From contig CP085629.1 of NCBI GenBank assembly GCA_024704175.1, positions 4,712,001 to 4,776,000 on the forward strand: DNA of 64,000 nucleotides, read 5' to 3'. A program made the translations under genes and the position numbers. The notes beneath the pieces were generated by a model, which saw only the letters and a list, made by a program, of their open reading frames with translations, ran no database searches and had not been told where the DNA came from. The DNA comes from Paenibacillus sp. P25. GTDB taxonomy: Bacteria > Bacillota > Bacilli > Paenibacillales > NBRC-103111. This document shows, piece after piece, positions 49,182 through 58,321 of the stretch (positions are counted from its first letter, which is position 1; every line of letters begins with the position of its first letter).

Positions 49182-50093
49182 ATGGAACAGCTGGAAGTCT
49201 TCGCCACCGTCGTCGAGCAGCAGAGCCTCAATAAAGCCTCGCAGCTGCTCAATTTATCCCAGCCCGCCCTGTCGCGGAAGATCATGCGGCTGGAGGAGGA
49301 GCTCGGCGTCGAGCTGTTCAAGCGCAAGGGCAAGCGGCTTACGCTGACGCGGGCCGGCGAAATCTGCTACGAATACGCCCTGGAGCAGCGGCGGATGGAA
49401 AGCAAGCTGCAGCGGGCGCTTCAGCCGTTCCGGGCCGCCACCCAGCCGGCCAGCCTGATCATTGGCGCAAGCCTGACGACGCTGCAGTCCACTCTTCCGG
49501 ATCTCTTGACCTTGTTTACCAAAGAATTTCCGAATACCGATATCAAGGCCGCCACGGGGAAGACGCACGAAATCGTCCAGCTCGTCAAGGAAAAGAAGGT
49601 GGATATCGGGCTTGTCGCCTCCAAAATCGAAGATTCGCATCTGACCTGCCTCCCGCTCTTCGAGGATCATCTGTGCCTGGTGCTCCCGGTCACGCATCCC
49701 TTGGCCGAACGGCCCGCACTGGATATTCTCGATCTGCAAGGGTCGCCGATGATCCTGTTCTCCCGCGGCACCTGGTACCGCATTCTGATGGATGAGCTGT
49801 TTCAAAGAAACAGCGTGCATCCCGACGTCAAGATGGAGATCGACTCGTTCGAGGCCATTCTTCGTCTCGTTTCGACCTGCCAGACGGCGACGCCGCTGCC
49901 GGAATCCTATCTCCGCCGCAATTTAATAGAAGACAACGAGCTGACCGTGCGTCATCTTCCCGCCTTGAGGCAAACCAAAAGAACGACTTCCCTGCTGTAC
50001 ACAGAGGAAGCCGTTCATCAGCCTGCAACCAGGCGGTTTATCGAGCAGGCGGTGCACCATTACCGGAAGGAGTCTGCGGAGCCGTTCCTTTAA
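49182..50093 (+). CDS. LysR-family regulator divergent to sdhCAB
   Basis: Intact, about 303 residues. ATG 49182 follows GAGGAGGGCTATTTC. Winged helix QQSLNKASQLLNLSQPALSRKIMRLEEE; effector domain SLIIGASLTTLQSTLPDLLT, VDIGLVASKI. Divergent from the sdh operon across 269 bases, so it is a likely regulator of succinate dehydrogenase expression, comparable in role to the citrate-sensing CcpC of Bacillus, although I cannot show the ligand. Convergent with the NhaP gene. Confidence 0.9.
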   Translation: MEQLEVFATVVEQQSLNKASQLLNLSQPALSRKIMRLEEELGVELFKRKGKRLTLTRAGEICYEYALEQRRMESKLQRALQPFRAATQPASLIIGASLTTLQSTLPDLLTLFTKEFPNTDIKAATGKTHEIVQLVKEKKVDIGLVASKIEDSHLTCLPLFEDHLCLVLPVTHPLAERPALDILDLQGSPMILFSRGTWYRILMDELFQRNSVHPDVKMEIDSFEAILRLVSTCQTATPLPESYLRRNLIEDNELTVRHLPALRQTKRTTSLLYTEEAVHQPATRRFIEQAVHHYRKESAEPFL

Positions 50094-50094
50094 G

Positions 50095-51327
50095 CTATTC
50101 TTCCGCGGGCCGTTCCTCCAGCCCCAGCTTCCGTGCGGCGAGCGCGGTCGTGCCGGCCTGCAGCAGGATCGTAAGCAGCACCGCCAGGAAGGTGACGGAG
50201 GCGATAATATCCGCATGCGCGATCCCGAGACCCGCCACCATGCCGGAGAGCGCCGCCGGGATCACGCCGGTCTCCCGGACCCAGAACATAAACAAAATCT
50301 CATTCCAGCCGCCAGCGTGCCCCCGGTCCGGCAGGGTGCAGGCCAGAACGGTCAGCGGCCTTGCGATCAGCATAAACACTGCAATCACGGCCAGGCTTGG
50401 CCACAAATGAGCGAAAATCACCCCGAAGTTCACCTGGTCGCCCAGCAGTATGAAGATCAGCATCCGCATGAGTACCGTCATATTCTCGGTAAAATGCGCC
50501 ATTTCATGCAGCTTGTCGTCCAAATCGAGCCGGAACAGATCGACATTCCCCCAGATGAGGCCTGCGGTGAAGGTCGCCATGAAGCCGCTCACGTGCAGTT
50601 CCTGCCCGGCCCAATAGGCGCCAAGCGCCGTCACAACCAGCGCTATGGTCGCGTAATCGCGCAGCCAGCCGAGCTTGAAATGGCCTGTAATGTAAGCCAG
50701 GACCAGCCCGATCACGAGACCTACCGCCACGCCGCCGACAGCCGTTTTCAAAAATTCAAGAATGCCCGAGGAAAGCGATACCGCCTGCCCTCCGGTCAGG
50801 ATCGCGATAATCGAAAAGGTCAGGATCGAGCCGGTGGCGTCGTTGAACGCCGATTCGCTTTCCACCGTCTCCCGAACCTTGGTGCGGATGCGAACCTGCT
50901 TGAACACCGGGATGAGCGTCGCCGGATCGGTCGAAGAAATGATGGCGCCGAGCAGCATCGCGTACAGCCAGGGGAGCCCCAGCGACCAGTGGGAAGCCGC
51001 CGCTACCACGATGCAGGTGATCAGCACTCCGGGTACGCTGAGCAGCGTAACGGTCAGCCAAACCTTGCGAAGCCCCGATAAACGGATATTCCGCCCGCCG
51101 TCGAACAGGATAAGCGCCGAACCGATCGTAAGAATGAACTGATTCGTGAACGAGCCGCTCGTCTCGGTAACGAGGTGCATCCCCTGCCCTACAATCATGC
51201 CGGCTACGAGGAATAGCGCCACATCCGGGAGCTTCAGCTTGGAGGCAAGCTTGCCGGACAGCATGCCTACGGCAAGGATAAAAATTAATAAGAAGATAAC
51301 GTGCTGAATCAAAATATCGTTGTCCAC
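50095..51327 (-). CDS. nhaP: CPA1-family Na+(K+)/H+ antiporter, NhaP-like
   Basis: Intact 410-residue antiporter, about 12-13 helices, with the CPA1 motifs SSTDPATLIPVF and ESESAFNDATGSILTF (Asp/Asn transport residues). No C-terminal regulatory domain. It follows KtrA by 51 bases on the same strand, so it is the third gene of a KtrB-KtrA-NhaP unit. The K+ or Na+ preference cannot be judged by eye; the operon context with K+ uptake and a c-di-AMP riboswitch makes K+ or Na+ export for ionic balance plausible. Confidence 0.9.
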   Translation of the reverse strand: MDNDILIQHVIFLLIFILAVGMLSGKLASKLKLPDVALFLVAGMIVGQGMHLVTETSGSFTNQFILTIGSALILFDGGRNIRLSGLRKVWLTVTLLSVPGVLITCIVVAAASHWSLGLPWLYAMLLGAIISSTDPATLIPVFKQVRIRTKVRETVESESAFNDATGSILTFSIIAILTGGQAVSLSSGILEFLKTAVGGVAVGLVIGLVLAYITGHFKLGWLRDYATIALVVTALGAYWAGQELHVSGFMATFTAGLIWGNVDLFRLDLDDKLHEMAHFTENMTVLMRMLIFILLGDQVNFGVIFAHLWPSLAVIAVFMLIARPLTVLACTLPDRGHAGGWNEILFMFWVRETGVIPAALSGMVAGLGIAHADIIASVTFLAVLLTILLQAGTTALAARKLGLEERPAEE

Positions 51328-51378
51328 CCGAACATCCCTCCCGCCACCAGGGCTTTCCTATAGCTTACCCTTCAGCGG

Positions 51379-52041
51379 TTAACGGATCACGGTATGCTCG
51401 AAGGAATCGATTTGCTGCTTCGTTCCGATCAGAACCATCACATCGCGCTCATGCACCGTATCTTCTGCCGTTGGTGCGATTATGACTCCGCTTTTCTTAT
51501 TGATAGCGACGACGCTGCACCCAAAACGCCCCCGCGGATTCAGCTCCTTCAAGGTCTTGCCCGAGAGACATTGAGGCACGGACAGTTCGGCGATCGTATA
51601 CTCTTTCGACAGCTCGATATAATCCAGCAGGTTCGGCGATACGAGCTGATGTGCGACCCGGATGCCCATATCCCGTTCGGGATAAATCACGCGGTCAACG
51701 CCGATCTTCTGCAGCACTTTGCCATGCAGCTCGGAGAGCGCCTTGGTAACCACCATCTTCACGCCCATATCCTTCAGCAAAATCGTTGTCAGGATGCTCG
51801 CCTGTATATCGTCCCCGATCGCTACAATAACGCAATCGAAGTTGCGGATTCCGAGCGAGCGGATGACCTCCTCATCCGTAGCGTCGGCCACGACGACGTG
51901 GGTCAGCTCATCGCTGAGCTCATCCACCGCCTCTTCGTCTTTATCGATGCCGAGCACCTCATACCCAAGCTGAATCAGTTCCTTCGCGAGGCTGGAGCCG
52001 AAGCGGCCCAAGCCGATAACAGCATATTGGCTGCGTTTCAT
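51379..52041 (-). CDS. ktrA: KtrA/KtrC regulatory subunit of K+ uptake (RCK protein)
   Basis: Intact 220-residue octameric RCK protein. N-terminal Rossmann domain YAVIGLGRFGSSLAKEL binding ADP/ATP, second half with RCK_C domain (AELSVPQCLSGKTLKELNPR), which in relatives binds c-di-AMP. Gates the KtrB channel subunit encoded directly upstream (15 bases between genes). In Bacillus, this c-di-AMP binding inactivates Ktr, so protein and mRNA may be inhibited by the same nucleotide here. Confidence 0.93.
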   Translation of the reverse strand: MKRSQYAVIGLGRFGSSLAKELIQLGYEVLGIDKDEEAVDELSDELTHVVVADATDEEVIRSLGIRNFDCVIVAIGDDIQASILTTILLKDMGVKMVVTKALSELHGKVLQKIGVDRVIYPERDMGIRVAHQLVSPNLLDYIELSKEYTIAELSVPQCLSGKTLKELNPRGRFGCSVVAINKKSGVIIAPTAEDTVHERDVMVLIGTKQQIDSFEHTVIR

Positions 52042-52056
52042 GATCTTTCTTTTCTC

Positions 52057-53409
52057 CTATCCGATCGTAATTTTCCCTTCCGGGTATCGATACAATTCCT
52101 TCTCCGCTTTCGGCCCCAGCGCATAAGCAAGCGTCAGCGGGCCGAGTCTTCCGGCAAACATCATCAGTGCGATCAAGATTTTCCCGAATGTCGTTAAATC
52201 CGAGGTAAGGCCCATCGTAAGACCTACCGTACCGAAAGCCGAGGTGACTTCAAAAAGTATCATCAGGAACGAATGATCCTCCGTGGTGGACAGCACCATC
52301 GCCACCAGCACGACCAGCATCAAGGCCAAGAAAATAATGGCCGTCGCTTTCATAATCCGGTCCCGGCCGAGACGGTAATGGAACAGCACGATGTCTTCCT
52401 TGCCGCGGATCATCGCAATGACGGCTCCGATCAGCACCGTAAAGGTCGTCGTCTTCACCCCGCCGCCCGTTGAGCCCGGCGAAGCCCCGATGAACATCAG
52501 AATAATCATAAAAAATTGCGAAGCCTGCCGCATGCCGCCGATATCGATAGTATTGGCTCCCGCCGTACGCGGTGTAACCGATTGAAAGAAGGAGGCCAAG
52601 ATTTTGCCCGTCCAATTCAAGGAACCGAGCGTCTTGGGATTGCTGTATTCGAAGATGAACATCACCACGGCGCCGACGAGAATCAGGGCCGCCGTCATGC
52701 TGAGAACGATTTTGGAATGAAGAGAAAGCTTCCTGCATTTCTTATAATCCACGACGTCGGCGATGACGATAAAACCGATCCCGCCCAAAATAATTAACCC
52801 CATGGAAACCACGTTAACCAAGACATCATCCGCATACGCGGTCAAGCCGCTGAACGGGCCCGTCACGGAGCCGAACAGATCGAAGCCGGCGTTATTAAAG
52901 AAAGAAATCGCATGCCAGATGCCGTAATAGATGGCGCGGCCCGGGCCGAGATCAAAGGACCAGCGGATCGCGAATAGGACGGCGGCCGCAAATTCGATCG
53001 TCAGCGAATAGAAAATCACCTTGCGGATCAGCCGCACAATGCCTTCCATGCTTCCCTGGTTCATCGCCTCTTGAAGGATCAGTCTTTCTTTCAAGGAAAT
53101 CCGTTTTTTCAATACGAATGCTACCAACGTCGCCATGGTCATGAAGCCGAGACCGCCGACCTGGATAAGCAGAATGATGACGATTTGTCCGAATACGGAG
53201 AAGGTCGTTCCCGTATCGACGACCACAAGCCCCGTCACGCAGGTTGCCGATGTGGCGGTAAATAACGCATCCAGGAAAGGCGACGATTCGCCTTTGGCCG
53301 ATGAGATCGGAAGCGATAACAACGTTCCTCCGATCAGTATGATCAGGGCGAAGCCGATCACCAGGATTTGCGGGGGCGTCAGCTCGATTTTTTTGGGAAA
53401 TTGCTTCAT
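52057..53409 (-). CDS. ktrB: KtrB/TrkH-type K+ channel subunit
   Basis: Intact 450-residue transporter of the Trk/Ktr/HKT superfamily with four M1-P-M2 repeats. Filter-like P-loops: ATSATCVTGL, FFNNAGFDLFGS, SVTPRTAGANTID and VTSAFGTVGLTMGL. ATG 53409 (MKQFPKKIEL) follows TTGAGGTG. First gene of the ktrB-ktrA-nhaP unit, transcribed behind the c-di-AMP riboswitch and its terminator, so its expression should be off when c-di-AMP is high. Note the order ktrB before ktrA. Confidence 0.94.
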   Translation of the reverse strand: MKQFPKKIELTPPQILVIGFALIILIGGTLLSLPISSAKGESSPFLDALFTATSATCVTGLVVVDTGTTFSVFGQIVIILLIQVGGLGFMTMATLVAFVLKKRISLKERLILQEAMNQGSMEGIVRLIRKVIFYSLTIEFAAAVLFAIRWSFDLGPGRAIYYGIWHAISFFNNAGFDLFGSVTGPFSGLTAYADDVLVNVVSMGLIILGGIGFIVIADVVDYKKCRKLSLHSKIVLSMTAALILVGAVVMFIFEYSNPKTLGSLNWTGKILASFFQSVTPRTAGANTIDIGGMRQASQFFMIILMFIGASPGSTGGGVKTTTFTVLIGAVIAMIRGKEDIVLFHYRLGRDRIMKATAIIFLALMLVVLVAMVLSTTEDHSFLMILFEVTSAFGTVGLTMGLTSDLTTFGKILIALMMFAGRLGPLTLAYALGPKAEKELYRYPEGKITIG

Positions 53410-53439
53410 TCTGCACCTCAACTCTCGTTTTCGGACAAA

Positions 53440-53482
53440 CAAAAAAGACACTGGAAACCCAATGCCTCACGTATTGGTCCCT
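53440..53482 (-). terminator. Riboswitch expression-platform terminator
   Basis: On the minus strand: ACAGGGACCAAT-(loop)-ATTGGGTTTCCAGTGT stem followed by TTTTTTT (53447-53441), between aptamer and ktrB. It fits an OFF-type switch. Confidence 0.65.
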
Positions 53483-53484
53483 GT

Positions 53485-53602
53485 AAGAATAAGCCTACGA
53501 GGTTAGCTGTCGGATTCGGGTATACAGGCACCCTATCAGCGGACCGCTCTGCATCCGGCTGAATTCACCCCTAAACTCATGGTTCCCCGTTTTCGCTAAG
53601 AA
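53485..53602 (-). promoter_or_regulatory. c-di-AMP riboswitch (ydaO-yuaA type) upstream of ktrB
   Basis: The minus-strand leader contains the conserved words of the class in order: GGGGAACC, TTAGGGGTGAAT, ATAGGGTGCC, CCGAATCCG, ACAGCTAACCTCGTAGGC. Spacing and order match the ydaO aptamer. It lies between a good promoter and ktrB, followed by a terminator hairpin. Not provable without a covariance-model search but the word set is characteristic. Confidence 0.9.
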
Positions 53603-53630
53603 ATTCGGCTTTTTGATTCAATTGATATGA

Positions 53631-53659
53631 ATTATAATGTTCTTTCTCCGGAAGTACAA
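53631..53659 (-). promoter_or_regulatory. Promoter of the riboswitch-ktrB-ktrA-nhaP unit
   Basis: On the minus strand TTGTAC (53659-53654), 17-base spacer, TATAAT (53636-53631). Transcription would begin about 20 bases before the aptamer. Confidence 0.82.
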
Positions 53660-53890
53660 AGGCGTTTTTTGATGAAAAACTGCGGAAATCGGAAACACAA
53701 GCAGTTTTGAGGACGCTTTCATAGCCGTAGCGCTTTGCTTTTCTTCGAATTCCCCCGCAAGCTCGCAAATTCATTGGATTTTCCATACGCATGTATGCTA
53801 CTTTTTTAGAATAGACTGTTAAAAAGTTGGATGTCCCTTCCCCGCTTAGACTGCCTTACCGATCTTATTTCTTAGAAGGAGCCTTCGTTC

Positions 53891-55546
53891 ATGCAGAAGC
53901 GACAAAATGAAGCATCACTTCTCCTGCTTGCCGTGATCGGCCTCGTGCTGTATTTGGGCGTTACGTTCCTTTCGCCCTTCCTGGACAAGGCTCCGGCGCT
54001 CGAAGACGACGGTTCCGGCGTTCCCGCCATCACGAAGGAGCAGGCCCGGGAGGCCGCCGAGCAGTTCGCCTTGAAGCAGCTTTCCCTCTCCTCGAACCGG
54101 GAGACCAACGTTATGTTTCAATCGTTCTCCGCCCGAAGCGGCTACTTGCAGAAGGAGCACTTGTACGATGATTATCTTGAGCGTTATGGAGACAAGTTTC
54201 CGCTCGATTATTATCAGGTCGAGATCAATGATCTGAACACCAAGACGACCTATTATTTGGATGTGAATTATTCGACCAAAGAGCCGCTGGGTTGGGAAAT
54301 CAATAGCCCGAAAGCCACCTCGTCTGGGGATGCCCGTGCACCGGAAGCGGGGGATGTGAAGCTTGCGGAAAAAGCGGTCAAGGATATGGGGTACCAGCCG
54401 GAGGAATTCACTTTAAAGGACACGCCGGACAAGAACCGGGGGACTTATATTTTCGTCAGCAAAACGGAACGAATCGGCGAAGCGACCCTTGAACTCCATA
54501 CGGAAGTATCGGGCGGAAAGGTAACGTCCTTCCATCCCCGGTTCTCCGTACCCGAATCGTTCCTTACCTGGCAGCAGGAGCAAAATGACCGCGCCGGCCT
54601 CATGACGCGAATCAGCATGGGCCTGTCCGCAGTCATGACGCTGACGGCATTCTTCATCGTCATTCGTTATCGGCGGGAGATCAGCTTTTCCAAAGGCGTC
54701 GTGCTCAGTCTTCTGTTTCTGGCCGTATATGTAGGAAACAACTTCAATATGCTTCCCTCCTTCCGCACGTCCCATGGCGAAGGGCCGAGCGGGCCGGAAG
54801 CGATGTTTTATTTATGGTTTATGAATGTGTTCACGGGTCTGATGGCGATATCGACTTATTGCTTCTTGTCATCGGGTCGCAAGTTGTGGATGAACCGTGG
54901 AATGGCCCCATGGCCTACCTGGCGGGATGCGGCCTTTGGCCGGTCGGTGAAGGCGTCGATGGTGCGGGGATATTTGATTTGCTTGTTCGTGCTGGGTGTC
55001 CAGCGGCTGCTCTTCTTTATCGCGGGTGAAGCCTTCGACGTCTGGGCGGTGAGCGACCCGTCCGACTCCGTATACAATATGCTGGCTCCGGCTGCATTCC
55101 CATTAATGGCATGGGCCGCGGCGATCTCGGAAGAGGCGGCGTACCGGCTGTTCGGCATCGCCTTCTTCCTGAAGCTGACGAGAAGCCGGTTCCTCGCCGT
55201 ACTGCTGCCCAGCATCATTTGGGCCGCGAGCCACACGCAGTATCCGATCTACCCCGTCTATACCCGGCTGATCGAAGTGACGATCATCGGGCTCATCTTC
55301 GGATACACGTTCCTGCGTTACGGCTTCTTGACCGCGCTGTTCGCCCATGCGGCGATGGACAGCATCCTGATGGGGCTATCCCTCATGTACATGGGCGACC
55401 TGCTGCATGTAATGACCGGCGGCGCTTATCTTCTGCTTCCCGCGCTCATCGGCTGGCTCCTGTCCTGGCTTCACGACCGGTTCAAGCGTCAGCCCCGGCC
55501 GCTTCAGCTTCCTCCGGATTCGCCGATTCCTCATCCGGACCATTGA
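53891..55546 (+). CDS. CPBP-family intramembrane metalloprotease
   Basis: Intact 551-residue protein. N-terminal membrane helix, a long extracellular domain of about 200 residues (APALEDDGSG ... SFHPRFSVPESFL), then seven or eight helices holding the CPBP/Abi motifs EEAAYRLFG (EExxxR), a His-bearing helix WAASHTQYPIYP, and HAAMDS. These are the catalytic Glu/His residues of type II CAAX-prenyl-endopeptidase-like proteases. Unusual is the large extra N-terminal domain. Ends inside the 3' end of the convergent uvrC gene (65-bp overlap). Substrate unknown. Confidence 0.9.
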   Translation: MQKRQNEASLLLLAVIGLVLYLGVTFLSPFLDKAPALEDDGSGVPAITKEQAREAAEQFALKQLSLSSNRETNVMFQSFSARSGYLQKEHLYDDYLERYGDKFPLDYYQVEINDLNTKTTYYLDVNYSTKEPLGWEINSPKATSSGDARAPEAGDVKLAEKAVKDMGYQPEEFTLKDTPDKNRGTYIFVSKTERIGEATLELHTEVSGGKVTSFHPRFSVPESFLTWQQEQNDRAGLMTRISMGLSAVMTLTAFFIVIRYRREISFSKGVVLSLLFLAVYVGNNFNMLPSFRTSHGEGPSGPEAMFYLWFMNVFTGLMAISTYCFLSSGRKLWMNRGMAPWPTWRDAAFGRSVKASMVRGYLICLFVLGVQRLLFFIAGEAFDVWAVSDPSDSVYNMLAPAAFPLMAWAAAISEEAAYRLFGIAFFLKLTRSRFLAVLLPSIIWAASHTQYPIYPVYTRLIEVTIIGLIFGYTFLRYGFLTALFAHAAMDSILMGLSLMYMGDLLHVMTGGAYLLLPALIGWLLSWLHDRFKRQPRPLQLPPDSPIPHPDH

Positions 55547-57488
55547 GCGCCGTTAATATTTGCAAGGCCAGCTTTTCCCCAATCCCGAGAGGCCTAAAGT
55601 CGGCGACTTCGGCCTCTTTGATTTTCTTGAGCGAGCCAAAATGCTTGAGCAGCGCCTTGCGCCGTTTCTCCCCGATGCCGGGGATCGAATCGAGCTGCGA
55701 GGCGACCATCGATTTGGCTCGCGTCTCGCGGTGGAACGTGATCGCGAAGCGGTGCACTTCCTCCTGGATGCGCTGCAGCAGATAAAACTCCTGGCTGTCC
55801 CGCGGAATCGGTACCACCTCGGCCGGATCGCCCATCAGCGACTGGGCGGTTTTATGCTTGCTGTCCTTGGCGAGGCCGCAGACCGGCACATGCAGACCCA
55901 GCTCATTCTCCAGCACATCGATGGCGGCGGCAATATGCCCGCGGCCGCCGTCGATCACGATCAGATCGGGCATCGCAAGCCCTTCCTTCAGTACCCTCTC
56001 GTACCGCCTGCGCACGACTTCACGCATCGTTTCGTAGTCATCGGGTCCTTGCACCGTGCGAACCTTGTATTTGCGGTACTCCTTGCGGTCCGGCTTGCCG
56101 TCCGTAAAGACGACCATCGCCGATACGGGGCTCGCCCCTGAATGTTGGAGTTGTCGAACGCCTCGATGCGGTGCACCGTCCCGGTTCCAAGCCATTCGCC
56201 GAGGTTCTCGACCGCCTTGATCGTCCGCTCCTCATCCCGCGCGGCAAGACGGAATTTCTCGTCCAGGGCCACCCTCGCATTATCGCAGGCCATATCGACC
56301 ATATTCTTCTTCAGCCCCCGCCGCGGCAGATGAACCTTCACCTTGAGCCAGCTTTCCAGTGCTTCCTTGACGTCCGATTTGGGCTCTGCCGCAGCGCCGC
56401 AGCTTCGTCTTCAGAAGCTCCTTTCGCCGCGACCGCGGCCGCATCGGCTCCGGGTGCAGAAGCCTCGTTGCCGTCTTCAGGATGGGCCGCCGCTTCCGCA
56501 GAAGGCAGGAACACTTCCTTCGGCGCGCCGGATTCTCGCTGTAATACTGCGTGACGAACGACATAAAATCGTCGTAGGCTTCCCCGTAATAAGGGAACAT
56601 AGACGCGTGGCGCTCGATCAGCTTACCCTGACGCATATATAGAATTTGTACGCACATCCAGCCCTTCTCCACGGCAAAGCCGAAGACGTCACGATCGACG
56701 GCGTCCGACGTGGTAATCTTCTGCTTCTCCATCACCGTATCGATATGCACGATCTGGTCGCGCAGCTCCTTGGCCCGCTCGAAATTCAGCTCCTCCGCCG
56801 CTTCCTGCATTTTGCGCGTCAGATCCTGCTTAATTTCGTCATGACCGCCGTTCAGAAAACGCGTGATCTCTCCCACCATCTTATCGTAGGTCTCCTGCTC
56901 CACCGTATACTCGCAAGGAGCGACGCATTGGCCCATATGGTAGTACAGGCACACCTTGTCAGGCAGCGTCCGGCACTTGCGCAGGGGATACAGCCGGTCC
57001 AGAAGCTTCTTCGTTTCCTGGGCCGCGTAAGCGTTCGGGTAAGGGCCGAAATACTTGGCCTTATCCTTGACCACCCGCCGGGTCACTTCCAAGCGGGGAT
57101 GCGCTTCGTTCGTAATTTTGATATAGGGAAAGGACTTGTCGTCCTTCAGCAGCACGTTATAGCGCGGATGATACTTCTTGATCAGGTTGCACTCGAGAAT
57201 GAGCGCCTCCATGTTATTGGCCGTGACGATATATTCGAAGTCGACGATTTCGCTGACCAAATGCTGCGTCTTCGCCGTATGGCTTCCCGTAAAATAAGAG
57301 CGCGACCGGTTGCGGAGAACCTTGGCCTTGCCGACATAAATGATCGTGCCCTCCCGGTTTTTCATCAAATAGCAGCCCGGCTGCTCCGGAACGAGCGATA
57401 ATTTTGTTTTGATCGCTTCCAGAATTTTGCGGCGATCCGGTTCCCCGTTACTTGATTCACTTCCGATCCTCCCTCCAAATAGCCCCAT
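55482..57488 (-). CDS. uvrC: Excinuclease ABC subunit C, frame-broken about three times
   Basis: Nucleotide-excision repair endonuclease, about 668 residues. N-terminal GIY-YIG domain (PGCYLMKNREGTIIYVGKAK), UVR motif (KMQEAAEELNFERAKELRDQ), RNase H-like endonuclease domain (DLIVIDGGRGH) and C-terminal tandem HhH (SIPGIGEKRRKALLKHFGSL). Starts MGLFGGRIGSESSNGEPDRR. Breaks near 56545, 56370 and 56135. Downstream of trxA, with a hairpin between. The 3' end overlaps the CPBP gene by 65 bp. A housekeeping gene like this argues that the breaks are read errors. Confidence 0.94.
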
Positions 57489-57496
57489 TCAACAAC

Positions 57497-57538
57497 AAAA
57501 AAGCTCTTTTCCAGCATAGCAGAAAAAGAGCTTTTTCT
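57497..57538. terminator. Bidirectional hairpin between trxA and uvrC
   Basis: AAAAAGCTCTTTT-(loop)-AAAAAGAGCTTTTT. Separates trxA from uvrC on the minus strand. Confidence 0.85.
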
Positions 57539-57561
57539 CACGTTATAAATCGGTCGCCAAA

Positions 57562-57879
57562 TTATTGATGGCGGCTCAGTACGTTCTTCAGCGCATCCTT
57601 GGACTGGAAGCCGACAACCTTGTCAACCGGCTGGCCGTCCTTAAACACGATCAGGGTCGGAATGCTCATCACGCCGAAACGGGAAGCGGACTCCGGATTG
57701 TCGTCCACGTTCACTTTTGCGATTTTCACACTGTCCGCAAGCTCTTTATCCAGCTCTTCGAGAACCGGAGCGATCATTTTGCAAGGTCCGCACCAAGGCG
57801 CCCAGAAATCAACAAGAACCGTACCGGATCCTTCGACTTCGCTGCTGAAGGATTGGTCAGATACATTTACAATTGCCAT
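57562..57879 (-). CDS. trxA: Thioredoxin
   Basis: Intact 105-residue thioredoxin with active site WCGPCKM, cis-Pro in MSIPTLIVF and the usual DFWAPWC strand. Start MAIVNVS at ATG 57879 after AGGGAGACC; the in-frame start 21 bases upstream adds an unusual MKGDLFL prefix and is not preferred. A sigma-A-type promoter lies about 45 bases upstream (TTGAAA-N16-TATACT). General cytosolic disulfide reductant. Confidence 0.96.
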   Translation of the reverse strand: MAIVNVSDQSFSSEVEGSGTVLVDFWAPWCGPCKMIAPVLEELDKELADSVKIAKVNVDDNPESASRFGVMSIPTLIVFKDGQPVDKVVGFQSKDALKNVLSRHQ

Positions 57880-57923
57880 GAGAAAAAGGTCTCCCTTCAC
57901 CGAGTGATAATGTCAACATGTAA

Positions 57924-57951
57924 AGTATACCACAATACTTCCCTTTTTCAA
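57924..57951 (-). promoter_or_regulatory. Promoter of trxA
   Basis: Minus strand TTGAAA (57951-57946), 16-base spacer, TATACT (57929-57924). Confidence 0.75.
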
Positions 57952-57987
57952 CCGAGCCAAAGTTTGCACAATTGTCACTTAGCGTTC

Positions 57988-58017
57988 TTTACAATTCTGC
58001 GGCAAATTGGGTATACT
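57988..58017 (+). promoter_or_regulatory. Promoter of the small membrane protein gene
   Basis: TTTACA (57988-57993), 18-base spacer, TATACT (58012-58017). Confidence 0.65.
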
Positions 58018-58080
58018 AAGCATAACTACGAAGATGGAAGCCGTTGCCGACCGAAGCAGCAGCGTGAAGGAGGATCTCTC

Positions 58081-58227
58081 ATGAGCGAGCAGAAGCACCC
58101 GGAGTTGCACGTATACGAAGAAGAACGCGACGATTTAATGGATGTGTCCATGGGCTTCGGCGTATTTTTTGCCGTATTGTTTGTCATCGCTATTATCGCG
58201 ACAGTCATCTCCGTTGTGGCGAAGTAA
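58081..58227 (+). CDS. Small single-helix membrane protein, YqzM-like
   Basis: 48 residues: acidic N-terminus (MSEQKHPELHVYEEERDDLM) followed by one membrane helix (GVFFAVLFVIAIIATVISVV). Fine ribosome-binding site AAGGAGGATCTCTC. The DDLMDVSMGFG plus helix pattern resembles the YqzM family of Bacillales membrane peptides, whose role is unknown; I am moderately sure of the gene and less so of the family. Confidence 0.75.
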   Translation: MSEQKHPELHVYEEERDDLMDVSMGFGVFFAVLFVIAIIATVISVVAK

Positions 58228-58248
58228 TTCAGGCCGGCGGGCAGCTCA

Positions 58249-58284
58249 AAGTCTCTTGCGCACAGGCGCGAGAGGCTTTTTTGT
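58249..58284 (+). terminator. Terminator after the YqzM-like gene
   Basis: GTCTCTTGCGC-acag-GCGCGAGAGGC stem followed by TTTTTT. Confidence 0.9.
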
Positions 58285-58321
58285 TGTTATTATGGTAAAA
58301 TAGGGGCAAGGTGGTGATCTG

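Noticed and set aside
53577..53792. Small minus-strand frame upstream of the ktrB leader
   Set aside because: It covers the riboswitch promoter and aptamer start, has no ribosome-binding site and no family resemblance. The region 53660-53890 shows nothing else convincing.
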